Source of the DNA: Gammaproteobacteria bacterium
GTDB taxonomy: Bacteria > Pseudomonadota > Gammaproteobacteria > SZUA-152
Direction of reading: 5' to 3'
Assembly (NCBI GenBank): GCA_003229995.1
Contig: QIGJ01000055.1
Span: 1-5,800 of the forward strand
DNA: 5,800 bases
A program made the position numbers and the translations under genes. Shown piece after piece: positions 1 to 5,753 of this stretch (its first letter is position 1; every line of letters begins with the position of its first letter). Below the pieces are notes generated by a model, which had not been told where the DNA came from, did not search any database, and worked only from the letters and a program-made list of their open reading frames with translations.

Positions 1-292
1 TTTCATCCCCCTTTAATGACAAGACATTTCCGTATGACCCAGCATATCCAGCAAACGACTGTTGTGCATCAATAAATACTAACGATTTAGAGACACTGCG
101 TGCAAATAAAACTGCACATTTAACAATGCCTATATTTCCACAAACTTTGTACTTATTCAATAAATTATAAAAACTCTCCATACCAAAACACTGTGACAAT
201 ACTTCACCCTTATCACCCTTATCTGGATTTCCCACAAGCACATCCCCGCAAGCAACAGGAACTGGCAGTTCAATAAAAACCCTACTGGCCAA
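1..292 (-). CDS. Truncated hypothetical protein gene running off the left edge (start uncertain)
   Basis: On the minus strand one frame is open from just after a stop at 374-376 to the window edge, about 124 codons with no stop, which is unlikely by chance in sequence this AT-rich. From about position 280 leftward the codons mostly begin with a purine, often G (GTT ATT GAA GTT GCT GGG GAT GTG GGA), as in real genes. The translation contains segments such as RVFIELPVPVACGDVLVGNP, KVCGNIGIVKCAVLFARS and LVFIDAQQSFAGYAGSYGN. No ATG lies early in the frame; the first plausible start is a TTG at 290-292, with a GGGA about 10 bases upstream. The next ATG in frame falls well inside. I do not recognise the family; there are no transmembrane-like runs, and four cysteines are spread through the visible part. 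The C-terminus lies outside the window. An overlapping plus-strand frame (3-170) is also open but has weaker codon structure. Confidence 0.55.
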   Translation of the reverse strand, partial: MASRVFIELPVPVACGDVLVGNPDKGDKGEVLSQCFGMESFYNLLNKYKVCGNIGIVKCAVLFARSVSKSLVFIDAQQSFAGYAGSYGNVLSLKGDE

Positions 293-373
293 CCTACCCG
301 TTTCCCGTAAAATATTCTTTAAACACAGCAGTTTAAAACAACTTCTGAGCCTTACGCTTTTGAATGCATGAGC

Positions 374-744
374 TTAACTGATAGCAGTAGTTGATCAATT
401 AAGAGAAAAAGTATCAGTTTCAGCCAAAAACCTGTAGATTATCACTATCTCTGAACACCCAAAGAATCAATGGCGACGGGTTGCCAGAATTTAATCGGAT
501 TCACGAAGCACAAAAACCTTTAACACTAATCAATACACACTACTATTTCTTTAGAAAATCTGCGGTATCGACACTGTCGTCTCGCCATTATATCGACTAA
601 AAAGCAAACAATACAAACCTAATTCAGAGAGCATTAATCCCCGTTAAATATTCAGGGAAACAATAACGACCATAACAAGAAATATCTGCCCTTCAAATTC
701 TCGCACCAATGTGAATAACAACACTCGAACCACCTATCAACTTT
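374..744. other. Intergenic region between two divergent genes
   Basis: About 370 bases separate the open minus-strand frame from the FIST gene. No ORF here has both a ribosome binding site and convincing codon structure; the longest minus-strand frames are 15-25 codons. It holds the leftward promoter candidate at 587-616, an 8-bp inverted repeat (376-383 with 412-419, AACTGATA/TATCAGTT) around a TTGATCAA palindrome (391-398), and a small dyad CGACACTGTCG at 569-579. No convincing plus-strand promoter for the FIST gene could be picked out. Confidence 0.5.
587..616 (-). promoter_or_regulatory. Candidate sigma70-type promoter reading leftward
   Basis: On the minus strand a perfect -10 hexamer TATAAT (587-592) follows an imperfect -35 TTGTAT (611-616) with an 18-base spacer. 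Transcription would start near 580 and run toward the truncated gene at the left edge. That leaves a leader of roughly 290 bases before the proposed TTG start, which is long. The transcript might instead produce a small RNA. The match could also be chance in AT-rich DNA. Confidence 0.35.
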
Positions 745-752
745 ATGTTAGC

Positions 753-757
753 AAGGA
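753..757 (+). promoter_or_regulatory. Ribosome binding site deciding the FIST start
   Basis: AAGGA lies 11 bases before the ATG at 769 and is inside the extra eight codons that a start at 745 would add. It favours the shorter protein. Confidence 0.6.
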
Positions 758-768
758 ACAATCCCGGT

Positions 769-1908
769 ATGAAAATTGAACAAATGCAGTGGACACAAGC
801 CACCGGATGGAGCCCTGAAATGCCGGGAAGTTTGACCACTGATGCCAATTTGGTACTGATTTTTGGCGCTACTGAACATCTAAAAAACCAATGGCATATT
901 ACCGATATTCGGAAAGCTTATCCGAATGCGCTGATCAGCGGCTGCTCTACGGCGGGTGAAATTTTTGATGTTACCGTGTCGGACAACTCGCTGTCCGTTA
1001 CCGCTATCCATTTCGAACATACCCGACTACAAACAACACATTCCAGAGTCAATAACCCAGAAGACAGTTTTCATTGTGGTAAAAAATTAGCCCAGACGAT
1101 TCCTCACGAGGGACTTCGACACGTTTTTGTGTTATCCGATGGGTTAAACATCAACAGCAATGAACTCATCACCGGACTGAGCGGGCAACTTCCCGCAGGC
1201 ATCACTATTACAGGTGGTTTGTCGGGTGATGCGGGTCGTTTCGAGGAAACCCTGGTGTTGTGGCAGGACAAAGCACAGTCTCACATCGTCACACTGATCG
1301 GTCTATATGGCAAAAAACTCAACATTGGCTTTAGCTCACTGGGAAATTGGGGTTCCCTTGAGTCTGAGCATGCTGCCACACACATCAGCAATAACACGCT
1401 TTATGAAATGGATGGAAAAGCTGCACTGGAACTCTATAAATCACATCTGGGTGGACATGTTGCCCATCTGCCCGTTACCGATACACAACCCCTTCTGGAT
1501 TTTCACTCTATGGACAATGATGCCAGCTTGGCAAAAACCATTCCTCCCCCCGATAAAAATGAACAAAACTTGACCTTTTCTGGCGATATACCCGAGAGTA
1601 GTCATGCTCATTTAATGAAGAAGAATTTTAACCCGCTTGCGAACAACACAATAACGGCAACCGAAACCAGTCCCCAAACCCTCAACGAACCCACCGCTGA
1701 ACTTGCCATTCTTATCAGCTGCGTCAAACGTAAAATGGCACTCAGACAAAAAACAGAGAAAGAAGTCGAAGGCATCCGGGAAATGCTTGGCACAAAACCC
1801 ACTCTCACCGGCTTTTATTCTTATGGAGAAATTTCTCCCTTTTCCTCCGGTACAAAACGTGAATTGCATAATCAGACCATGACAATCACCATCTTTAGTG
1901 AAACCTAA
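769..1908 (+). CDS. FIST domain sensory protein (FIST_N + FIST_C)
   Basis: This 379-residue soluble protein has the full FIST architecture. FIST_N covers roughly residues 25-210, with GCSTAGEI (58-65), FVLSDG (120-125) and GGLSGDAGRF (149-158). FIST_C covers roughly 211-378, with LYEMDGKAALELYK (211-224), TFSGDIPE (269-276), LISCVKRK (315-322), GFYSYGEISP (348-357) and LHNQTMT (366-372). FIST proteins are cytoplasmic sensory modules thought to bind small ligands; some, called NosP, bind haem and sense nitric oxide, usually beside a histidine kinase or cyclic-di-GMP enzyme. No such partner is visible here, so the ligand is unknown. I chose the ATG at 769 over the one at 745 because AAGGA (753-757) lies 11 bases before it, nothing like a Shine-Dalgarno precedes 745, and the family N-terminus typically begins close to this point. 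An in-frame stop lies at 712-714. The usual hydrophobic stretch before the TFSGDIPE strand is replaced by IPPPD (258-262), an oddity. No signal peptide or membrane segment is visible. Confidence 0.93.
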   Translation: MKIEQMQWTQATGWSPEMPGSLTTDANLVLIFGATEHLKNQWHITDIRKAYPNALISGCSTAGEIFDVTVSDNSLSVTAIHFEHTRLQTTHSRVNNPEDSFHCGKKLAQTIPHEGLRHVFVLSDGLNINSNELITGLSGQLPAGITITGGLSGDAGRFEETLVLWQDKAQSHIVTLIGLYGKKLNIGFSSLGNWGSLESEHAATHISNNTLYEMDGKAALELYKSHLGGHVAHLPVTDTQPLLDFHSMDNDASLAKTIPPPDKNEQNLTFSGDIPESSHAHLMKKNFNPLANNTITATETSPQTLNEPTAELAILISCVKRKMALRQKTEKEVEGIREMLGTKPTLTGFYSYGEISPFSSGTKRELHNQTMTITIFSET

Positions 1909-2150
1909 GGAACGTACACGAAATAACTTCCCTGTTTTTCGCCTGGATTTAGTGCGTATTCGTTCATCTGATTGAACAAATACAGACTCAATCTGAGCGC
2001 TAAATCGGAATATTATTTCGTGCGCGCTCCTTATTTCTTTATGCTGTTTTTCCAACTCAAGCGTCATGAGTTTTTCCGATGGTTTCCCCGTAAAACGAGT
2101 AAAGCTATCTCTAACCATATGACTTATAACCTAAAATTATACCTGTTGAA

Positions 2151-2189
2151 TTTCTCTTGGTTAACTGTTCGGGAGTTAATTGAGAGAAA
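2151..2189 (+). repeat. 16-bp RNA-type stem-loop with wobble pairs
   Basis: Arms 2151-2166 and 2174-2189 pair along all 16 positions around a seven-base loop GTTCGGG. Thirteen pairs are Watson-Crick; the three others (2158/2182, 2159/2181, 2160/2180) are G-U wobbles when the plus strand is transcribed but A-C mismatches in minus-strand RNA. This points to a plus-strand transcript as the structured molecule. There is no following T run, so it is not a simple terminator. It might be part of a small RNA, a processing site, or a remnant of a mobile element end. Confidence 0.5.
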
Positions 2190-2328
2190 ATCAGCACGCG
2201 ACATGCAGGTTCTATGCTCATTGACACTTAGGACTCATGAGTTTCCAACATCACAAAAATAACGTCTCTGTTGGCTAAAAATTATCTAAAACGGCATAGA
2301 AAGTTAACCAACCTCAACTTGAATATCG

Positions 2329-2360
2329 AGCTTTCCAGTTGAAAGCTTTCCCCTTTTTTT
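2329..2360 (+). terminator. Weak terminator-like hairpin
   Basis: A perfect seven-base stem (AGCTTTC 2329-2335 with GAAAGCT 2341-2347), loop CAGTT, is followed by TTCCCC and then seven T residues (2354-2360). The T run is displaced about six bases from the stem and the stem is AT-rich, so termination would be inefficient. It lies about 420 bases after the FIST stop and could end a transcript from the intergenic region. Confidence 0.3.
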
Positions 2361-2598
2361 GACATTTTTACAATTCAAAATTATCGCTTCAAGCCCCCCA
2401 AACACTTTTTTTCAAATACACATCCCCGTAGCAAACCCTCTCTCTGTGCGAAAATAGAGCATTTTTAGAACAGTACCCGCTGATGACTTGCATAAAGCTT
2501 CGTCTGTTTATACCTTTGGTTTTCTCTATCCTTAATCGCCGAAAATGCCGAAAAATAAAATCTGAAGAGATTAAATTAAACACTCCCTTTCATTACAT

Positions 2599-2604
2599 TA
2601 TAAG
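2599..2604 (+). promoter_or_regulatory. Possible -10 element for the basic-protein gene
   Basis: TATAAG at 2599-2604 would place a transcription start near 2611 and a leader of about 40 bases before the ATG at 2650. The matching -35 position (TTAAAC, 17-base spacer) is poor, so the call rests mainly on the -10 and on location. Confidence 0.3.
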
Positions 2605-2634
2605 AAATGTCAAAATACGTACTTCATATCAAAC

Positions 2635-2639
2635 AGGAG
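2635..2639 (+). promoter_or_regulatory. Ribosome binding site of the basic-protein gene
   Basis: AGGAG, a strong Shine-Dalgarno sequence, stands 10 bases before the ATG at 2650 and fixes the start. It is the clearest ribosome binding site in the window and suggests good expression. Confidence 0.7.
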
Positions 2640-2649
2640 CACTTTACTC

Positions 2650-3111
2650 ATGGCCGTAAAAAAGAAAGCTAGATCCAACGAATCGTTAAAATCTGTCGAT
2701 GATGCCATTGCCAGTTTGGCAAATACAGCAGCCTCAACGTCGAAAGCGGTTATTGATACAACCAAAAACAAGAAAAAGCTGTTAGCTGAATCCAAACGCC
2801 TCGCGAAAAAGCTGGCAACTCTGATGAAAAAGAAGAAAGCAGCCAAAGCGACTTTGAACAAGGATTCCAGTGCAGCTAACCGAAAAATTCTCAAAAATAT
2901 GGAGAAAGACATTTCGGTGAATAAAAAAGAAGCAGACAAAATCACGGCTGAAAAATCAGTGGCCATTGCAGAGCTGTCTGCACTTAAAATTTTATCTAAA
3001 CGTGCAGCAGTCTATGCCAAAGCTTTAGCCTCTGCTGACAAAGCGATGAATAAACCAAAAAGGAAGCGGAGAAAGAAAAAAAGAGCCCCAGAAGTAAGTT
3101 CCTTATCCTGA
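2650..3111 (+). CDS. Lysine-rich histone H1-like basic protein
   Basis: The 153-residue product contains about 35 lysines and 8 arginines against roughly 14 acidic residues, with many alanines and serines and almost no aromatic residues (one tyrosine). It opens with MAVKKKAR, has alternating A/K/E/L-rich stretches (about residues 40-70 and 80-115) likely to be helical or coiled-coil, and ends in a dense basic cluster KPKRKRRKKKR near residues 135-145 followed by a short neutral tail. This composition matches histone H1-like or AlgP-like nucleoid-associated proteins of gammaproteobacteria, which bind DNA non-specifically; the role here is inferred from composition, since no defined domain is visible. 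RNA binding or ribosome association is also possible. It has its own strong ribosome binding site and an intrinsic terminator 18 bases after the stop, so it is probably a monocistronic unit. The start is well supported. Confidence 0.85.
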   Translation: MAVKKKARSNESLKSVDDAIASLANTAASTSKAVIDTTKNKKKLLAESKRLAKKLATLMKKKKAAKATLNKDSSAANRKILKNMEKDISVNKKEADKITAEKSVAIAELSALKILSKRAAVYAKALASADKAMNKPKRKRRKKKRAPEVSSLS

Positions 3112-3129
3112 TCGGAACGAATGAACGAG

Positions 3130-3154
3130 AACCCACCCAAGAGGTGGGTTTTTT
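3130..3154 (+). terminator. Intrinsic terminator of the basic-protein gene
   Basis: AACCCACC (3130-3137) pairs perfectly with GGTGGGTT (3143-3150) around loop CAAGA and runs into six T residues (3149-3154). It begins 18 bases after the stop at 3111 and is a textbook rho-independent terminator on the plus strand. Confidence 0.92.
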
Positions 3155-3164
3155 AATAATGAAC

Positions 3165-3192
3165 AAAAAAACGGCCTTGGGGAAAGGCCGTT
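3165..3192 (-). terminator. Intrinsic terminator of the leftward recG transcript
   Basis: AACGGCCTT (3170-3178) pairs perfectly with AAGGCCGTT (3184-3192) around a five-base loop. A run of seven A residues (3165-3171) flanks it on the left, so on the minus strand the GC-rich hairpin is followed by seven T. It therefore ends leftward transcription coming from recG, about 310 bases after the recG stop, and directly follows the stop of the small ORF at 3191-3358. Confidence 0.88.
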
Positions 3193-3358
3193 AAACGAGA
3201 TCACCATCTGAGAGGGATAATGATGATTCAATTGAATATGTAGACGCAGATATTTGGATAGTCAAGAAAACAGCCCAACTATTCATTTTTTTCTTTCTTT
3301 GCGCAAATATATATCCGTAGTGTTTGAGATTTAGGCACTCATTGCACGCCCTCTTCAT
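3191..3358 (-). CDS. Candidate small protein of 55 residues downstream of recG
   Basis: An ATG-started minus-strand frame encodes 55 residues beginning MKRACNECLNLKHYGYIF and ending SLSLSDGDLV. It has a basic middle (RKKK, 21-24) followed by a short hydrophobic run (WAVFLTIQI, about 28-36), which could be a weak signal-like or membrane-associating segment if translation began at the internal ATG (residue 25). Two features argue for reality. Its stop codon (3191-3193) abuts the recG-side terminator hairpin, and its ATG overlaps the stop of the preceding mini-ORF as ATGA, the usual layout for translational coupling. Against it, there is no independent Shine-Dalgarno, the length is within chance range, and I know no family. 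It could simply be the 3' untranslated region of recG. Confidence 0.33.
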   Translation of the reverse strand: MKRACNECLNLKHYGYIFAQRKKKMNSWAVFLTIQISASTYSIESSLSLSDGDLV

Positions 3359-3503
3359 TCCATGGCGGCGTTGAAATTCCTCACAATAGACCTGCTATTA
3401 TTCGTCATTTCGCCTCGCCTAAAAACGCCTACTGTTTGGTGCCATAAAATAAATAAGACGCACACTGAACACCTAAATCCCAAATGCTATGAGCATATTT
3501 TGC
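3193..3503. other. recG 3' intergenic region
   Basis: Between the recG stop and its terminator lie about 310 bases. Apart from the two candidate coupled mini-ORFs I see no further gene. A six-base hairpin (TGAGCA 3490-3495 with TGCTCA 3501-3506) includes the recG stop codon, with loop TATTT; it lacks a T run and may only stabilise the message end. Confidence 0.45.
3355..3408 (-). CDS. Candidate 17-residue leader-type mini-ORF
   Basis: The peptide MTNNSRSIVRNFNAAME starts at an ATG preceded by GAGG (3413-3416, four bases from the start) and ends in a TGA that overlaps the ATG of the next small ORF. The pair lies about 95 bases after the recG stop. Taken together they could be a coupled leader peptide and gene, or one small gene broken by a frameshift at the overlap. 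The evidence is only the layout. Confidence 0.25.
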   Translation of the reverse strand: MTNNSRSIVRNFNAAME

Positions 3504-5624
3504 TCACACCTTGCCGTATTGCAGACCATCACCCAACCAGCGTCGGATCAGCGGAACCACACTCTCAGGGTGTTCTTTCAGCAAAAATTCAGCACACCGG
3601 GCAATACGTGGAATCAACGCTTGATCCCGTTGAAAATCTGCAATACGCAGATTTACCAGCCCCGTTTGCCGGGTACCCAGTAATTCACCCGGGCCACGAA
3701 TTTCCAAATCCCGCTGTGCCACCACAAAACCATCATTGCTTTCCCGTAAAATCGCCAGGCGTGCTCGGGCCGTTTTTGATAACGCCGAGCCATAAAGCAA
3801 CACACAACTGCTTTGCTGTGTACCCCGGCCCACACGACCACGCAACTGATGTAATTGCGACAATCCCAGGCGCTCTGCATTATCAATAATCATCAGCGTG
3901 GCATTGGGCACATCGACGCCGACTTCAATTACAGTAGTGGCGACCAGCAAATCAATTTCGCCGGCTTTGAATACCGCCATCATTTTGGTTTTTTCCATCG
4001 CCTTAAGCCGACCATGCACCAGACCGATACGCAAGTCCGGCAACGCTATTTGTAAGGCTTCCGCCGTTTCCTGTGCGGCCTGACATTGCAGCTTTTCAGA
4101 TTCTTCCACCAACGGACACACCCAGTAAGCCTGTCGGCCACCCTGGCATGCCTTGTGAGTACGCGCCACAACTTCATCACGGCGTTGCTCTGAAATCACC
4201 ACCGTTTCCACCGGACTACGGCCTGGCGGCAACTCATCAATAACCGACACGTCCAGATCAGCATAGGCGGTTTGTGCCAGGGTGCGTGGAATCGGCGTCG
4301 CGGTCATCACCAACTGATGTGGGTAACTTTCGCCGTGCATACCATCACACACACCTTTGTTGCGCAACGACAAGCGCTGATGCACACCAAAACGATGCTG
4401 TTCATCAATGATCACCAAGCCGAGCTGTCTGAACGCCACGCCCTCCTGAAACAAGGCCTGGGTACCCACAATCACCTCCGCACTACCATCATTCATCGCC
4501 GCTAGGGTGTCTTTGCGCATCGCTCCTTTTGTTTTACCGGAAAGCCAAAATACGGACACGTCCAACACGGACAACCACTGCGTAAAATTAATGCGGTGCT
4601 GCTCAGCCAGCAATTCTGTCGGTGCCATTACCGCCACCTGAAAACCGGCTTCCACCACTTGCAAAGCCGCTATTGCCGCAACAATCGTTTTACCACTGCC
4701 CACATCCCCCTGCACTAAACGTTGCATAGGGTGCGGCTGATCCAGATCCAGTCTTATTTCATTGACCACTCGTTGCTGGGCTGCGGTTAACTCAAAGGGT
4801 AAATTTTTCTCCAAAGCCATTTTTAAACGGCCGTTGACACGCATCGCCACAGCTACTTTTTTTTGTTGCTGGTGACGCAACTGGCGCAAACTGATCTGGT
4901 GCGCTAACAATTCCTCAAAAGCGAGACGCTGCTGCATGGGATGTTCGCCCGCCTGTAATTCATGAACATCCGCATCTACGGGTGGATAATGCACATAATG
5001 AATCGCCGCTTGCAGGGTGGGCATTTTTTCCTGCTGCAATATTTCTGCGGGCAGCAATTCTGTTAATTGTGCGGCAAACAATGTTGGCTCTGCCAATACC
5101 GTGTTAATCAAGGTGCGCAATTTTAACTGACGCAGGCCTTCTGTCGTTGGATACACCGGTGTCAAACGAGTTTCTTTTTTGATCGGCTCGGCATCGCCCT
5201 CCAACACTCGATATTCCGGATGCACCATTTCCAACACACCACCTACTGTTCGTACCTCGCCAAAACATTCCACATGGGCTCCACGCGTAAGGTTTGCCTG
5301 TTGCTGTGCACTGAAATGAAAAAATCGCAAGGTTAAAAAACCGGTCCCATCACTAATCCGCGATAACAACATACGACGGCGGGCATATTTTATTTCAGTG
5401 AGTTGCACCTCACCCCGTACGGTAATTTCATCCCCATTGCGCAAACTGCCAAGCACGGCTGTCCGGGTGCGGTCCTGATAACGCAATGGTAAATGGAATA
5501 ATAAATCGGCAATGCAATGAATGCCCAGGTTAGCCAGCTTTTGTTGCACACTGGAGCCCACCCCTTTTAAACGGGTCACTGATTGGCCCTGGGGGTTTTC
5601 AGATATTGGTGAAAATTGATTCAA
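3504..5624 (-). CDS. recG: ATP-dependent DNA helicase RecG
   Basis: RecG is a monomeric cytoplasmic superfamily 2 translocase that remodels stalled replication forks, R-loops and Holliday junctions. All expected parts are visible in this 706-residue protein: an N-terminal helical region and OB-fold wedge domain (about 15-150, including LKGVGSSVQQKLANLGI, LPLRYQDRTR and SDGTGFLTLRFFHFS); Walker A GDVGSGKT (306-313); APTELLAEQH (334-343); the DEQH box in IIDEQHRFG (405-413); TATPIPRT (441-448); VATTVIEVGVDVPNA (561-575); QLHQLRGRVGRG (590-601); and the C-terminal TRG region with RDLEIRGPGELLGTRQTG (638-655). The length fits the family (E. coli about 693). The start is a TTG at 5622-5624: an in-frame stop lies three codons upstream and the N-terminal motif needs about this much leader. 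Shine-Dalgarno support is weak, suggesting modest translation. The gene is visibly GC-richer than its surroundings. No motif is missing. Confidence 0.98.
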   Translation of the reverse strand: MNQFSPISENPQGQSVTRLKGVGSSVQQKLANLGIHCIADLLFHLPLRYQDRTRTAVLGSLRNGDEITVRGEVQLTEIKYARRRMLLSRISDGTGFLTLRFFHFSAQQQANLTRGAHVECFGEVRTVGGVLEMVHPEYRVLEGDAEPIKKETRLTPVYPTTEGLRQLKLRTLINTVLAEPTLFAAQLTELLPAEILQQEKMPTLQAAIHYVHYPPVDADVHELQAGEHPMQQRLAFEELLAHQISLRQLRHQQQKKVAVAMRVNGRLKMALEKNLPFELTAAQQRVVNEIRLDLDQPHPMQRLVQGDVGSGKTIVAAIAALQVVEAGFQVAVMAPTELLAEQHRINFTQWLSVLDVSVFWLSGKTKGAMRKDTLAAMNDGSAEVIVGTQALFQEGVAFRQLGLVIIDEQHRFGVHQRLSLRNKGVCDGMHGESYPHQLVMTATPIPRTLAQTAYADLDVSVIDELPPGRSPVETVVISEQRRDEVVARTHKACQGGRQAYWVCPLVEESEKLQCQAAQETAEALQIALPDLRIGLVHGRLKAMEKTKMMAVFKAGEIDLLVATTVIEVGVDVPNATLMIIDNAERLGLSQLHQLRGRVGRGTQQSSCVLLYGSALSKTARARLAILRESNDGFVVAQRDLEIRGPGELLGTRQTGLVNLRIADFQRDQALIPRIARCAEFLLKEHPESVVPLIRRWLGDGLQYGKV

Positions 5625-5630
5625 AACCGC

Positions 5631-5639
5631 TTATCCACA
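5631..5639 (+). promoter_or_regulatory. Exact DnaA box in the recG leader
   Basis: TTATCCACA matches the strong DnaA-binding consensus TTATNCACA at all positions. It lies six bases upstream of the recG TTG start, between it and the candidate recG promoter. A single box is not an origin; it may be a DnaA regulatory site or chance, since one exact match to this 9-mer in a window this size has a probability of a few percent. Confidence 0.4.
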
Positions 5640-5655
5640 AGAGGGATTCGCAACG

Positions 5656-5685
5656 ATTGTACACGGCCTCTGCGGTTTATGAAAA
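5656..5685 (-). promoter_or_regulatory. Candidate recG promoter
   Basis: On the minus strand, TACAAT (5656-5661, five of six matches to the -10 consensus) lies 18 bases after TTTTCA (5680-5685, four of six to -35). Transcription would start near 5649, giving a leader of about 25 bases. The -35 overlaps the outer end of the hairpin at 5681-5713. No RNA data support it. Confidence 0.4.
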
Positions 5686-5713
5686 ATGATAAGCCATTGG
5701 CTTATCATTTTTC
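5681..5713. terminator. Perfect 15-bp hairpin, probable bidirectional terminator
   Basis: Arms 5681-5695 and 5699-5713 are perfectly complementary around a three-base loop ATT. The arms carry an A run on the left and a T run on the right, so on either strand the stem ends in T residues, as in bidirectional intrinsic terminators. No gene end is visible nearby on either side: recG starts just to its left, and the right side seems to start a new unit. It may therefore insulate two promoters or act as an operator-like dyad. Confidence 0.6.
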
Positions 5714-5726
5714 CTGAACGCTCTAT

Positions 5727-5753
5727 TTTATACTGGCACAAAATTGGGATAAT
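5727..5753 (+). promoter_or_regulatory. Candidate rightward promoter for a gene beyond the window
   Basis: GATAAT (5748-5753) matches five of six bases of the -10 consensus and is preceded by TGG (5745-5747), an extended -10. The -35 (TTTATA 5727-5732, spacer 15) is poor, which an extended -10 can tolerate. AAGGA at 5794-5798 follows as a Shine-Dalgarno, so a start codon is expected just past position 5800. Confidence 0.35.

Larger units (their letters stand above)
1909..2649. other. Long AT-rich intergenic region without a convincing gene
   Basis: About 740 bases lie between the FIST gene and the basic-protein gene, and the interval is visibly AT-richer than the coding parts. Several frames are open for 60-100 codons (for example 1972-2262 plus and 2389-2583 minus), but they need TTG or GTG starts, lack proper ribosome binding sites and give compositions rich in F, Y, K and R, typical of shadow ORFs in AT-rich DNA. 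Small dyads are frequent: 1962-1977 (GTTCA/TGAAC), 2054-2072 (AACTCA/TGAGTT followed by a T run), the palindrome ACTCATGAGT at 2233-2242, and the larger hairpins listed separately. The interval could hold an untranslated RNA or a decayed gene. Confidence 0.5.

Noticed and set aside
524..585. Tiny minus-strand ORF beginning MARRQCRYRRF, faintly like ribosomal protein S18
   Set aside because: It stops after 20 codons, its ATG overlaps the last bases of the candidate -10, and the similarity is only a basic N-terminus.
1612..2118. 168-codon minus-strand ORF over the FIST 3' end
   Set aside because: More than half is antisense to the well-supported FIST gene, and the product has no recognisable domain. 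The outer part (about 1912-2073) reads somewhat protein-like but lacks a ribosome binding site.
1972..2262. 96-codon plus-strand ORF after the FIST gene
   Set aside because: It needs a TTG start without a Shine-Dalgarno, its composition is dominated by F, Y, K and R, and it spans the strong RNA hairpin.
2389..2583. 64-codon minus-strand ORF
   Set aside because: It starts with GTG overlapping its only purine-rich stretch, has no proper spacing for ribosome binding, and shows no domain.
3362..3889. 175-codon plus-strand ORF at the recG 3' end
   Set aside because: Mostly antisense to the conserved C-terminus of recG; proline- and histidine-rich shadow translation.
5734..5748. Possible sigma54 promoter (TGGCAC element)
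   Set aside because: The -24 half matches, but the required GC at the -12 position is absent (TGGG instead of TTGC), so the sigma70 extended -10 reading is better.
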